A model generated the notes under the pieces. It did no database searches. It saw only the letters and a program-made list of their open reading frames with translations, and was not told where the DNA came from. A stretch of 64,000 bases of DNA, from the NCBI RefSeq assembly GCF_026210795.1, contig NC_089439.1, positions 434,001 through 498,000 on the forward strand, given 5' to 3'. The position numbers and the translations under genes are program-made. The stretch's first letter is position 1. Every line of letters starts with the position of its first letter. Below are positions 1 to 11,175 of this stretch, one piece after another. The DNA comes from Rhizophagus irregularis (lineage: Eukaryota; Glomeromycota; Glomeromycetes; Glomerales; Glomeraceae).

Positions 1-1156
1 TTATTGCCATTTTCAAAATTACTGACAAATTCCGATTTGCGAGGTTTGATATATGATTTTTCGTATAACAAAAGTGAATCACATTTTTACGCGAATTTTT
101 AATATTTTCATGTCAAATTTTTTTTTGTGAATCATCAAATTTAAGATAAAATGTGTATCAACGCAAAATTTTAGCATATATTTAATATAAAAATTTTGGA
201 CTTTTATTATGCAGATATCATTTATTATAGTCATTTATATATAAAAATAAAGTGAATCACATTTCTGCATGAATTTTTAATATTTTTGTGCCAAATTATT
301 TTTGTGAATCATCAAATTCAAGTCAAAATGTGTATCAATGCAAAATTTCAGTATATATTTCTTATAAAAATTTTGGACTTTTATTATGCAGATATCATTT
401 ATTACAGTTATTTATATATAAAAATAAAGTGAATCACATTTCTACATGAATATTTAATATTTTCATGTCAAATTTTTTTTGTGAATCATTAAATTCGAGA
501 CAAAATGAGTATCAGTGCAAAATTTCAGCATATATTTCATATAAAAATTTTGGACTTTTACTATGTTAATATTATTTATTGCAATTATTTACATATAAAA
601 ATAGTGACATAGAAAAGTTCAAATTTTAAATGAAATATATATTGAACTTTTGCCTTGATATACATAATGTCTTGAATTTGATGATTCACAAAAAAATTTT
701 AATATAAATATATTAAAAATTCATGCAGAAATGTGATTCACTTTATTTTTATATATAAATAACTGTAATAAATAATAAAAGTCCAAAATTTTTATATGAA
801 ATATATACTGAAATTTTGCGTTGATACACATTTTGGCTTGAATTTGATGATTCACAAAAAAAATTTGACACAAAAATATTAAAAATTCATGCAGAAATGT
901 GATTCATTTTATTTTTATATATAAATGACTATAATAAATGATATCTTCATAGTAAAAGTCCAAAATTTTTATATTAAATATATGCTGAAATTTTGCGTTG
1001 ATACACATTTTATCTTGAATTTGATGATTCACAAAAAAATTTGACATGAAAATATTAAAAATTCGTGTAAAAATGTGATTCACTTTTGTTATACGAAAAA
1101 TCATATATCAAACCTCGCAAATCGGAATTTGTCAGTAATTTTGAAAACGGCAATAA
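1..1156. repeat. Foldback element: long imperfect palindrome with internal ~178-bp tandem repeats
   Basis: The first ~76 bases (from TTATTGCCATTTTCAAAATT) recur as reverse complement ending at 1156, with one mismatch in the terminal stretch. Each arm holds about three copies of a ~178-bp unit. In the left arm the units start near AGTGAATCACATTT at about 74, 252 and 429; the same units lie inverted in the right arm. The centre of symmetry is near 610-640. No coding potential is apparent: the open frame at 904-1104 is only AT-rich repeat. The element may begin left of the window, so the target duplication cannot be checked. Confidence 0.88.
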
Positions 1157-1228
1157 TATTATTGTACCTATTGGATTTTTTCATTGTTTTTTAATTTAAT
1201 TTGTTAAATTTATTAATTTAGGATTTAA

Positions 1229-1880
1229 GTGAGAATGATCATTACCTTCAGGTTATTTCAGACATAAGCACATAATGGAACTCAACTTTCCTTGTGTGGA
1301 AGTGCCAAAGCGACTAGAAAAAATCCATGATTATATTGATATAATGACAATAACTATGTCTAGAGATTCAGATCCTATGACATGAAAAGATGGTCAAAGA
1401 CTTAGTAAAATTAATCTTAGTAATGTTGAATAGACTGCAATCAAACAATTGATGGATATACTAGAGCCTTTTGCATCAGCAACTAAACTTCTTGAGGGAA
1501 GTAAATATGCAACAATAATTTTATGAATGATGTAATTACAGCAATTAAGAATGGAGTTCAAAGTACTTAAAATGCAGAGCCTAATATTGATTTCACTTAT
1601 CCTACTACAGTCTTTGATGATGTTGGTATTGAGGACTCTGATGATGATGAAGTTGATGATCATCCAAAATGGCAAAAAATTTCAACAAACATTTCACGAG
1701 ACTGTAAAGATTTAACTGAGAAGGTTAAACTGGCTTTATATACAGCAATAAATAAACCATTATTGGATTGTATCTCAAAATGAAAGGATAATAGCCACAC
1801 TCTTAGACCCTAGATGAAATCTCTTAATTTTGCAAATGAATCACAAAAAAACCAAACAAAAGCTCTTTGTTCATAGTTAA
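1229..1880 (+). pseudogene. hAT-family transposase remnant (catalytic/dimerisation part)
   Basis: Translation of the + strand gives the hAT hallmark WNSTF near 1276. After a frame change it gives RLEKIHDYIDIM, then ILEPFASATKLLEGSKYATI near 1451-1515, an acidic linker (DDDEVDDHPKW), and finally the block around SLNFANE near 1820-1845, which matches the C-terminal LLDPRFK-type motif of hAT transposases. In-frame stops (for example before WNSTF, after DPMT and after SNVE) and frameshifts show that it is dead. The BED zinc finger and N-terminal part are absent. The assignment rests on motif recognition; hAT family membership is likely and the exact lineage is unknown. Confidence 0.8.
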
Positions 1881-1909
1881 TCTTGTGATTTTACCTTTAT
1901 TTTTGCATT

Positions 1910-2679
1910 ATTCAGCTGGAATTGATGTACCAATGGGCTTTGATATAGATAGTGAAATTTGTTGATCATTGAGATCACCTTTCTGATTTGACTGAGATGT
2001 GGTGAAATTCAGATCTTCATCTCCATCTGCGTTCATGGATTCATCGATCAGTAGATTGATGTTTGTATCTTTAGACATATACGCCTGTGATTGGATAGTT
2101 ACTTTCCCTTTTTCTGCAGCTGTGGCTGCTGTACCTTAGACCACTTTGGAAGAGCATTCTGGTATCTAGAGCTCAATGAGTTCAACTGTTGGTAAGCTTT
2201 AAAACGGGCTCTTAATATTATGCCATACATAACCATACTAGAAAGAGGACCTGTTGGATAAGTATCAGCATAATTATGTATGAGGGTTAACAATGTTTCC
2301 TCCTATACAAGAGTCTTTGTAACCAGCGTTGTATATTCATGTTCTGTAGAGTGTTTATCCACTTGTAATAAGAAGTGTCTCAGTAACATTAGTACATTTC
2401 TTTTTTATATATTAAAAAAATTCACCCTCACTTCCCGCTAAGTTGCTACTTGCTAATCTACTTGCACTCTAAAGAGTCTGGCAACCTAAAGAAAAAAAAG
2501 AAAATAGAAGAAATGTTAGTATGTTTCTTCTATGTATTAAAAAAATTCACCAGCTAACCTACTTGCACATTCCAAGTACAGGAGCCACACCCAGAAGTAG
2601 TGAAGTTATCTACAAACTCTTGAATGGGTATGTATGAACTTAGTGTCTTAGACTTAGACTTATTCTTATTGTTACCCAT
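1910..2679 (-). pseudogene. Decayed multi-exon gene, unrecognised product
   Basis: Reading down from an ATG at 2679, exon 1 encodes a Lys/Asn/Ser-rich start (MGNNKNKSKSKTLSS) and ends near 2561 at a plausible GTAGG donor; a TTTAG acceptor follows near 2478. After a duplicated stretch of the intron, a long frame runs from ~2390 to 2099 (containing TLIHNYADTYPTGPLSS and SLSSRYQNALPKW). It is broken once by TAG near 2308. A shift near 2110 then opens an acidic tail (NLLIDESMNADGDEDLN) ending in TAA near 1910. The coding-like composition over four segments argues for a former gene, but I recognise no domain. It could be a fungal-specific hypothetical protein or cargo of a mobile element. Confidence 0.55.
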
Positions 2680-4040
2680 TTTCTCTTTATTTTATATTTC
2701 CGCAGTATTTTTTGGAAAAAATTTTAGAGGAGAAAGGGTTTTTACAGACACACGTACAGTATGATATTTGGTTAATATAGTATAAACAATTTAGTTATTG
2801 ATTGTTAAATTATACGTAGCCCTGGTCTACCCGCCGCATATGGTAATCCTGGGCAAACGGTTTTCATGAAATTTCTCAATCCGACTGATTTTGAGCCCAA
2901 ACTCTAGATAATAAGATGAGTGAATCAAGAGCATTAGTATAATATTATAATTAAAGTGACGTAATTTTGTTACTATTGAAATTTGTTTTACACGTTCTCT
3001 TTTTTTAATCTGCATTTATCTTAGAAAAATTATGCGATGGTTTTCAAAATAAAAGCATTAAAATATTATTTAAAAATTCTTCAGTGTTTTACATAATAAA
3101 AAGAGCAAAGATGAACTAAAGAAGCGTTTATCTAGAATAATTTTAACAATTTATTTTATTTATTGTTTTTTGATTACAAAAATACGTATATAAAAAAAAA
3201 TTTTAATGTTAAAAATAATAAATGAACATGTTTCTTCAAAATTTGAGCTATACAGTCTAATAAATGTTATGCAAAATATATCTTTTACTATCTGCTATTA
3301 TAATAAACTAATAAATCTGTAAGCAAACGGAGTGAAAAACATCAAAGAATCAAAAGAAATTATATATTATATATATCTTATTGTACACCCTGGTTTACGA
3401 TAAGGGTAAGGATGCCCATGATATTTAGGCAATATAAGTGGTTGGTAAATTATATAATTCCACATATGGTAATCCTGGGAAAAAATTATGGACGGTTTCA
3501 TGAAAATCCTGACTTAACTCAACCGAGCAATGCCCGAGCAATGCCCGAGCTCTGAAACTCTGTAATCAAGACAGCGTTTAACAATGTGGTTTATGCCATT
3601 TTAAGATAACAAACAAGAACCTTTTTATGGATAAAGTATTGCCACGCCACATGTAATGAAATTTTTGGCATTATTTTCTATACAATTGATTGTAATTACG
3701 CGTACGTAAATAAATTTATTCATACATAATAAAATACATGATATTTTTAGTAATCGAATAAAACGTAATTTTCGGGATACTTTCTTACTATAAGATAATG
3801 AGTTTTATAGGTCAGTCGAAATAGTAATTTATCAGCCAAAAAAGGAAGATGAAAAATTATAAATATATAATTATAATATGATAAAACAAAACTCCGACAA
3901 TTATCAAAACAAAATCCGACAATTATCACTTTTTTAGTTTTTTAGTTATGGGTCTGTCGGCACAACGCGACCTAGTCAGACAAGCATTCAAAAAGAAAGA
4001 TATATAGTATGTATAGTAGAGCGAAAACATATAAAACGGT
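2680..4040. other. Intergenic AT-rich stretch with a short repeated motif
   Basis: No gene is supported. The motif CATATGGTAATCCTGGG followed by an ACGGTTT(T)CATGAAA block occurs at about 2836-2872 and again at about 3464-3510 in the same orientation. This points to remnants of one dispersed repeat. ORFs of 60-62 codons here are low-complexity and lack support. Confidence 0.5.
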
Positions 4041-4109
4041 GAAAAAAATTTATGGGATAACGATATCAAAAAATCATTTTTTTAAAAAAAAAAAAAAAAA
4101 TAACGAAAT

Positions 4110-4565
4110 ATGAATAATTTCACAAATCAAATAGATTATAATAACTTATGTTCATTTCTTAATATAAATGAACAAGTACAAAAACTTGCAAATAAAGTAA
4201 GGGATGGAACAATTTCGCAAATGTTAACCAAGAAAGAATTGCTTAAGCAAAGCTTAGAAAATAAATTGCGATCAGATAATCAACGGGACATAATTGATCT
4301 TGATTCGACTACGAATGAAATTTGGAACTCAAAATTAACGATTTCACAAAAAAAGCTGCTTACGAGATTTGCGGATAATGTGAACAAAACTCGAAATTCT
4401 AATACCATCGAATTAATCGCTCGAATTAATACGCCACAAATTACAAATTCTGAATTTGAAAATCTCTTTTTTAATGGAACAAGCTTTCATGATGACAAAA
4501 GTCTCGAATCTTCGATCTTGCCTTTAGGTGTGGTTTATAGAGGGTCTTTTGATTCTTTTCAATAA
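4110..4565 (+). CDS. Small HMG-box-like family protein, copy 1 (151 aa)
   Basis: First of five related loci in the window (others at 17194, 28655, 32332/34554 and 63084). The conserved core runs from ~residue 30 to 130: DGTISQML, a helix-like KELLK segment, SDNQRDIID, TNEIWNS, LTISQKK, FADNVNKTRN, ARINTPQIT, then a Gly/Asp-rich end with FNGTSFHDDKSLES and LPLGV. The spacing of Trp, an aromatic and LAD in the paralogues (W-x12-F-x2-LAD) resembles helices 2-3 of an HMG box, a domain expanded in these fungi as MATA-HMG proteins; the usual N-terminal PNAF motif is missing. There is no signal peptide or membrane segment. The start is supported by alignment with the paralogues and by a run of ~18 A just upstream, a feature all copies share. 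The CDS is intact and single-exon. The HMG relationship, and so a DNA-binding role, is a hypothesis only. Confidence 0.8.
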   Translation: MNNFTNQIDYNNLCSFLNINEQVQKLANKVRDGTISQMLTKKELLKQSLENKLRSDNQRDIIDLDSTTNEIWNSKLTISQKKLLTRFADNVNKTRNSNTIELIARINTPQITNSEFENLFFNGTSFHDDKSLESSILPLGVVYRGSFDSFQ

Positions 4566-7500
4566 AAATTCAACTTACGCGTTACGTGATTTATCTTACA
4601 AATATCTTAAGTTTATATTAAGGGTTATAAGTATTTTTTAAGATTAATCTAATATTTATTTCATTCTTTTTTATTATAACATATAATATATAAATAAATT
4701 ATTTTAAATTAATTATCATCGTATTTTTATCCAAAAAATTATGTATTACAAAAAAAAATTGTACCATTATATAATCATGACGAATAAAACTTTATTTAAA
4801 TAGAAAATTTCTAGAAATCTTTTTTTAGTCGAGATAAACTACATATTGTGGGTTAAATATAAATAAATATATCAATGCAATTTAAGCTTTCGGTTAACTT
4901 GATATGTCAAACAAAAAAAAATTTTTTTGTGTCAATAAAATAATTATTAATAAGATGATCGTAAAAGCTTTGTGGCGCTTTTACACACGAATTTTAAAAA
5001 TATTGTATGTAAAGAACAATAGCGACCATTAGCCTTTAATAATTAATTAATATAACATTGAATTATAATTAGTTACATAGTTACACACAAGCTGTGTTAT
5101 GTTACATGTTTACGAAGTTTTCGACGATTCAAATTAATTTGAATGAGAACATATTTGATTCTTACAATGATTTATTTTTAGAAAAATAAATAAATAAATT
5201 GGGTTGGAAATAAATGAATTTAAAAAAGATAAGTTTAAATATCTGCATATGAGAGATACTAGCCGTTCGGTCGACTTATAAACGAATAATAAAATTTCAA
5301 AAACTTATTTTTACACTTGTGATTGAAATCACATTACCAATTATTTTTTTTTTTCTTTTCTCTGATCCGGCTGATGATGAGAATTTAACTGGTTAATTTT
5401 ATATTTTTATAGAATTTTTATAAAACCGCTAATAAATTATTATAAAAGAGGTTCCTGATAATTTGTGATGATTTCATTTGACATGAAAATTATCTATTTT
5501 AAACTTAAAAATTTTTTATGCCCGTTCGCAAAGCCCAACCTAACTAATTTAATATGTTAAAAAGCAAATCATTACACAAAACTTTCCTTCTTTAATTTAT
5601 TAGGGACCTTAATTCCATTGATGAAAGCCAAATTAATCACGAAAAATCTTACCGTATTAGGAGCAAACAAATGACATTAAATTTGATAACGTGATCAACA
5701 TATCAATAATTCTGGCTAAAACTAGTAATTATAATCACGTGATTACGATCTTAAACTATCCCATTCCGCATATCTCTTTACACCAACATTTCAGAGTAAT
5801 TCAAAAGGGTTGAAAAGCCAGTAAAAATAGTTTTATTGTATTAGTTATTGAGTTTTCATGTTCACTTAATAAGTTTTTGTTTGTGTGCTTTGGTAATTAT
5901 CTCACAAATGTAATAAGAACTCAATTACCGCCATTTTTTTTGTTGCGCAAGACTAAAGGGCGTTAACAAACACAAAGGTTGTCAAATACATATATTTAGC
6001 TGGGTACAATTTGCAGTCAAGTAGTTCATTTTTTCGTGTGACAATTTTCTCTTTTTCGTCCCATACTATATATGAAGAAATTATTAATATTTGAACAGAA
6101 GATGGCTAGTATTTGACCTGAACACATAATATAAACAATCATGAGCAAGAATCCAAAAATTCTTAGTAAAAATATATTAATGATTTTGGTTAAAATTATT
6201 AATTTTAATCGTAAATATTGTACAAACAAAATTATTCTAATTACATTCCTGCATTATCTCTTGATCCCATTTATTTATTTATATATTTTCTACGTATTAA
6301 TAAATTCCTAAGATGGTAATGATAATAAAATTAATGGATAACAGATAATACCAACGATATACAGCATTATCTGTTATTGTTTATTACTAAGCTTGATTAT
6401 GTAGCACAGTTAATAATAATGATCAATATAATTTTTAGGTTATCAGCAGATGCAAATAATCATGCACGTCTTTTATTATAATATAATGGCAACGGAAAAT
6501 TTGTTACTTAATAAGGCTGATTAGTATTAACATAATTCCGAATCTGAATAAATGCGTACAATTATAGTGAATTATTTTTTTTGTTTCAGATCTTACATTT
6601 TGAGATCCACTGCTGTTATTATTACAGATTGCTAAAATTTTAAATAAGTTTTACATTTGTGACGTTTCAAATAAGTACCATATAAAAGGAATTTTAATTA
6701 TAAACACAAAAATGTAAAACTAATTGAGAAGTTTATGATTTTAAGGTTGGTTTGACAGAATCAAGTGGACGTTTATGTGAACGTCTGATATATGAAAGTG
6801 TTACCACCAATTTATGACGTTTGGTAGGTAGTAACAGAAAGAAGAATAAGGATCGGTATGTGAGTGGTAAGGTAATATGGCGATATATAACAATCGGTAA
6901 GGTAAAAGTGTATGTATGAATAGTCGATAATGAACGATTATAAACGATAACAATCATTGGTCATGTCACGGATCGGCATAGGGACTTTTTATTATAAAAT
7001 GATCAACATATTTTGTGTAACAGTAAATTCCAGTAAATTTTTGCCCCGTACGAAATATTTTACATAACAATATACTTTGAAATTTTAAACATATCTTTAC
7101 AATATCTTGAAATTATCCCACATTAATTTTTATTAAAATTAAACTATTATTGAATTACTTTTATTAATAACAACTTTTAAAGTCTTCTATCTAATAAAAA
7201 AAATTATTAAATTAAAAAAAATATATAATAGTTATTGATTATAAGATGTAATTTGCACCAAATATTCTTTTTATGCTATTAAAATAGAACTTATTTATGT
7301 AATTTTGATAAGTTTAATATAAGCTAATTGGATAAAAAAGTAAAAAACTTGAATTTTCTATAAAAATTAATAATTAACTTGCCTTTTATGCAATATGTTT
7401 TTTGATTCTACATAAAAAAATACATATATCCGCATTATTAAAACGATGTTTAGTTTTCATACAAACTTGCATCTCTGGGTTAAAGTCAAAAAAATAGGAG

Positions 7501-8423
7501 AAGTTAACCTAATGTAAGTTTTTTATACAAGTATTGTACGGTCAAAATAAACGTTAAAATAAGCAGAAAAAAGCCTAAAGAACAAAAGTTTTCTAAGGTC
7601 TGTATAAAGGTTGTTTGAGAGAAAACCATGTTACATTAGAAGCGTTTGTGCAGATCATTTTTTATTGCACAAATTTTAATTAGTAATCAACACTTCTCGT
7701 GACATGACCGAGGATTGATAATAAATGATGCGATAAATTAAGGTGGATCAAGTGGTGTGTGTATATAACAATTAATTAGCAAATATGTATAGTAAATTAA
7801 CGATGTATAACGAAAGTTAATAAATGATAATAAAACGATAATAAACAATGTAATAAAATATGTATCAATAATTCAGAAGCAAATCGACAAGTTTATTCAT
7901 TAATAAAAAGAATACAATATTACTGCCTCAACCGGCGCTCTGTAATATCCCGATATCTATCTTATAACAATAAAACTATACGAATTCAAACTGAACTATC
8001 TATCTTTCAACACCGGTCCTTTATATAACATTAAATTTTTAGGACGATTCTGTCCTTCGGACATAATCGTCTCCCGGCCAATATTGTTTCCCGGCCAATT
8101 GTGGCGATCTGGGCACATTTGTCTATACAGCCACTTGTATTCAGCCACTTTATATCGCTAAGCTTCCGCTTTTTATCTAATCTATAAACAACCAAAAACA
8201 ACTACAAGTAATATAACTAAAAATAACTAAAAATAACAAAAAAATAAAAATAGAAATAAATAAAAATAAAAACAATAAAAATAAAAAAAATAGAAATAAA
8301 AAAATATCCCGTGACAAAAGTAATGAATGATCGGCAAATGATCGGCAAAATTGAAGTGATAAAATGATGATGTCCTAGTCATGCTTTTCGGGAAATTCCG
8401 TTAAAACTCCGGAAATTAATTTT
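4566..8423. other. Long gene-poor AT-rich region
   Basis: About 3.9 kb with no supported gene. The first ~300 bases resemble the 3' flanks of the paralogues at 17.6 and 29.1 kb (a CATTCTTTTTTATTATAA block, and a TTTTTTTAG...GATAAAC block near 4825). A TCACGTGA palindrome lies at 5735. A GTCATGTCAC block near 6960 has its reverse complement near 7697. An ATAAAAATAAAA-type low-complexity run occupies ~8215-8310. ORFs of 60-75 codons are low-complexity and not credible. Confidence 0.55.
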
Positions 8424-8619
8424 TTTACAGCTGTTTTCATAAGACCTGGGACAAATTAAATTTTGAACCTGACCGCCGACCCACCGATCCGGTTCAGATG
8501 TTATTTATTTTACAAATCAAACTATCAAATCAGGATCACGTGCCCAGCTAAAAATACCGGATCGGCGGATCGGGTTCAAAAATTTAGTTTGTCCCAGGTC
8601 TTATGAAAACAGCTGTAAA
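8424..8619. mobile_element. Short inverted-repeat element (MITE-like, ~196 bp)
   Basis: The left end TTTACAGCTGTTTTCATAAG and the right end (reverse complement) match almost perfectly for ~33 bases, including the GACCTGGGACAAA block. Further inward both arms carry a GGATCGG/CGGGTTC-type segment, so the whole unit can fold back. No ORF. No clear target duplication could be separated from the T-rich ends. Confidence 0.82.
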
Positions 8620-8901
8620 TGTGACCAAATTGAAAATTTTCCGACCGAATTTTATCGGAAAATCCGGACTGTAAATATTATATAAATATGTTCGAAATTT
8701 ACAAATAAAGGTGTTTAAATAATTAGAATTTATATTACAGTAATTAAAAAATTTGATATAAATAGGTCTGTTCAACAATACTCTGTTCCCGTACGTAACA
8801 CGATCGGCTGTTGTAAATAGAACATTAACATTGTGTAACAAATAATAATAAATATTTGAGTGGGAAGTTATCGCTCCTAAAAAATAATATATACATATAA
8901 T

Positions 8902-9327
8902 ATGTCTTCTATTAGAAATGAATTAGTTAGTGATGCAATTAATAAAGCATATTTATTAATGGATTATGATAAAAAATATGAATCTGTAAAACAAACCATT
9001 CTTAATGACGAATCACTTACACATGATAAAAAATTAGAAGCGATAAATATAATAAGTAAGAATTTTAATGGATTTAAAATTCTTGATGATGAAGGAACAA
9101 AAATAAAGTGTGAAAATAGTCAAGAAGAATGTTTAGCTAAATTATACTGTGAGCATTGTGCCCGAAATTATTTAAAAACCCATTTTTCAAAATGGACATC
9201 TTGAAATGAAAAAATTGATAACTTGATTCAAAAATGTCAAACGGAAACAATTTCACCGGATAATATAATAGGATGGATATCATATAATAAATTAAAAAGT
9301 ATTAAATATTTGACTAAAGGTGGATAA
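8902..9327 (+). pseudogene. Truncated TKL-type protein kinase gene (N-terminal region only)
   Basis: The frame starts at 8902 (MSSIRNELVSDAINKAY) and reads for 100 codons to a TGA at 9202 just after FSKWTS. Beyond the stop the same frame continues with IDNLIQKCQTETISPDNIIGW, YNKLKSIKYLTKGG and then ends. The CEHCARNYL (CxxC-like) motif, FSKWTS, a W-x-YNKL block and a glycine-loop start (KGG) are the standard lead-in to the kinase domain of the large Rhizophagus kinase family; the intact kinase at 57.2-59.7 kb carries the equivalent FSKWTSKNK, WIPYNKLNNI and KGGFSEIY. Here the sequence is lost right at the glycine loop, so no catalytic domain remains. The first 100 codons might still be translated, but I regard it as a pseudogene. 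Confidence 0.82.
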
Positions 9328-9859
9328 TATTGCCGGTACGATTCCTCACGATCCATCATAAAAAAGGTTTTAACTTATAAAAAGCTAATTTCGACTTAAA
9401 AAGTAGTTTAGGGAATTTACAGAAAAATTTTTGATATTTTTCGTTGGCGTTGCCTTTTGAAAGAATAAGTGAAAGAATTGTAATAAATTAAATTATTATA
9501 ATTGAATAAATAAAGATAATTTATGAATGAAATGTGGTGTGTTTGCATTATGTTCATTCACTGTATCATTGCATATATCGCTATCATTCAATAAAAAAAC
9601 TTTAGTTATTTAACCAGAGAATCGTACTGCGATATAAATTCTTGTAATCAAAATTTCAAAAAATGTATAGTTCTCGTTAAAGGTTTTATAAGATAATAAT
9701 ATTTATTAAATAATGTTAAAAGATACAATGGTTTAGTTATACTATATATTTATACCGCGACAGTAGTAACTTTACTATCCATTAAATACAAATAAATAAA
9801 TAAATAAAGGATAAAGAATATTATGAAACATGAAATCCTATTCATTGAATATTACGAAT
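9328..9859. other. Breakpoint region after the kinase fragment
   Basis: The kinase homology stops at ~9327 and is replaced by unrelated sequence. GTACGATTC occurs near 9336 and its reverse complement GAATCGTAC near 9618, so a ~290-bp diverged inverted-repeat element may have caused the truncation; the match is short. No gene is seen. A TAAA/AAATA run lies near 9788-9805. Confidence 0.35.
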
Positions 9860-10456
9860 TTATTGTTGAGAACGATTCAAATAAGTAAGAACTTGCTGAA
9901 GCTGATTTTGAATATCCGAATTAGTTGTAGGCATAATAATAATAGTCGCCTGAGGAGAACTAATATTAATACCAAACGAATTAAGTAGAGGAATGATATT
10001 AGATTGAGATGAATCGCTAGGTTGATTTTGTTGCGGAGGTAAAACGTTATTGGACGTGGATTGCTGCTGATTGTTATTATGAGGAATATTGTTTGAAGCG
10101 TGATGATTATTATCAGTAGAAATAGTAACGTTATTGTTTGACATGGGTTGTTGATTATTGTGGTGGCGATTGTGATCAGGAGTAATAGTAACAGTGTTGT
10201 TGGGAATGCCGGGTTGATGAATATATTGATATTGTTGCTGATGATTATGATTAGGTGAAGCGACATTGGATTGCTGATATTGTTGATGAGAAACGGTGTT
10301 GTCCGACATGGATTGTTGATCAAAAATCGCATTATTAACATTATTACTATATGTATATGTATCGTATGTATCGTATGCTTGCGTAGTTGTTGTTTGCAAA
10401 TTAGATTCGTGGACATTGTTACTAAAATTATTTGGTGATGAATTATTAGTATTCAT
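9860..10456 (-). CDS. Gln/Asn-rich low-complexity protein (198 aa), prion-like composition
   Basis: A single uninterrupted frame from ATG at 10456 to TGA at 9860. The protein is dominated by Asn, Gln, Ser, Thr and His with runs such as NNQQQS and HNHQQQYQYI; charged and large hydrophobic residues are rare until the end. Semi-repeats of the form (M/T)SNN-V occur several times (SMSDNTV, PMSNNNV, TSNNV). The last ~55 residues are more ordered, with IIPLLNSFGINIS, IIIMPTT and a final QNQLQQVLTYLNR that could form a helix. Such composition is typical of disordered regions of fungal transcription or RNA-binding regulators, but no folded domain is visible to name a function. A second open frame on the same strand (9877-10416) is a shadow created by the repeated codons. 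It is intact; expression is unproven. Confidence 0.6.
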   Translation of the reverse strand: MNTNNSSPNNFSNNVHESNLQTTTTQAYDTYDTYTYSNNVNNAIFDQQSMSDNTVSHQQYQQSNVASPNHNHQQQYQYIHQPGIPNNTVTITPDHNRHHNNQQPMSNNNVTISTDNNHHASNNIPHNNNQQQSTSNNVLPPQQNQPSDSSQSNIIPLLNSFGINISSPQATIIIMPTTNSDIQNQLQQVLTYLNRSQQ

Positions 10457-10955
10457 AGTTTTCTTTCGACTATCGGGTTATATTGATATAAAATAAATGA
10501 GGTATCAAATTTTCAGAACGAATTAGTTTTTAAATATATATACAGTAGTATGATATACAGTATGTATACTCAGGTAAAAATATGCTATTAAATTAAAATT
10601 TCCTTTTAACCTATTCAAAAAATCCTGGAAATATTATCGCATTTCTAAATAAATATATATAGATAGAAAAATAGAGTTCTTAATTTCGAAATTTAGATAT
10701 AAGTTATGATCGATAAATCCGATAAAATATAAGTTCTTGATTTTATCGATATTCGATAAGTCCGATAAATATGTGATAAATACGGGAATAAGAATTTTTT
10801 CATGAAAAATTTTTTTTTTTTGATTTTTCAATCTCTTTAGCATCCTTGTTATTTTGTTATTATATATATATTTTTTTTCTGCATTTAAGGTGATACACAG
10901 TACATGTGATATGGTTCCGGATAAATCCTTTTGTTTTTGTTTGTTTTAGGAGTCT
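10457..10955. other. Intergenic stretch with degenerate CGATAA repeats
   Basis: No gene seen. Degenerate (T)CCGATAAAT(A) / TTATCGATA motifs cluster at ~10708-10785, partly as inverted copies. Upstream TATATATA runs near 10536-10545 could act as a core promoter for the Q/N-rich gene transcribed leftward, but this is guesswork. Confidence 0.35.
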
Positions 10956-10960
10956 AGATT

Positions 10961-11175
10961 TACCCCAGTATCACCGACACTTTTATAATTAGAATTCCAC
11001 CCCCACGTGACCGACCGGTGACATTTAAAGGGATGTGAAAATAATAATTTTGCGAGGCAAAAAAAACTAAGTCCCTCAGATAAATATAAACAGTGAAAAC
11101 GCGGTGGGGTGTGATGGCAGTGATGAATATTACAAAATCACGTGGGGGTGGAAAAAGTGTCGGTGATACTGGGTA
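10961..11175. mobile_element. MITE-like element, 215 bp, flanked by 5-bp AGATT direct repeats
   Basis: The left end TACCCCAGTATCACCGACAC matches the reverse complement of the right end (one extra C on the left), and the arms continue through a CCACCCCCACGTG block. AGATT occurs directly outside both ends (10956-10960 and 11176-11180), consistent with a target-site duplication; an AGTCTAGA sequence is also repeated a few bases further out. No ORF. Each arm carries a CACGTG core. Confidence 0.85.

Noticed and set aside
9877-10416. 179-codon hydrophobic frame overlapping the Q/N-rich gene
   Set aside because: Shifted frame of CAA/AAT-rich codons gives Ile/Leu/Thr-rich noise.
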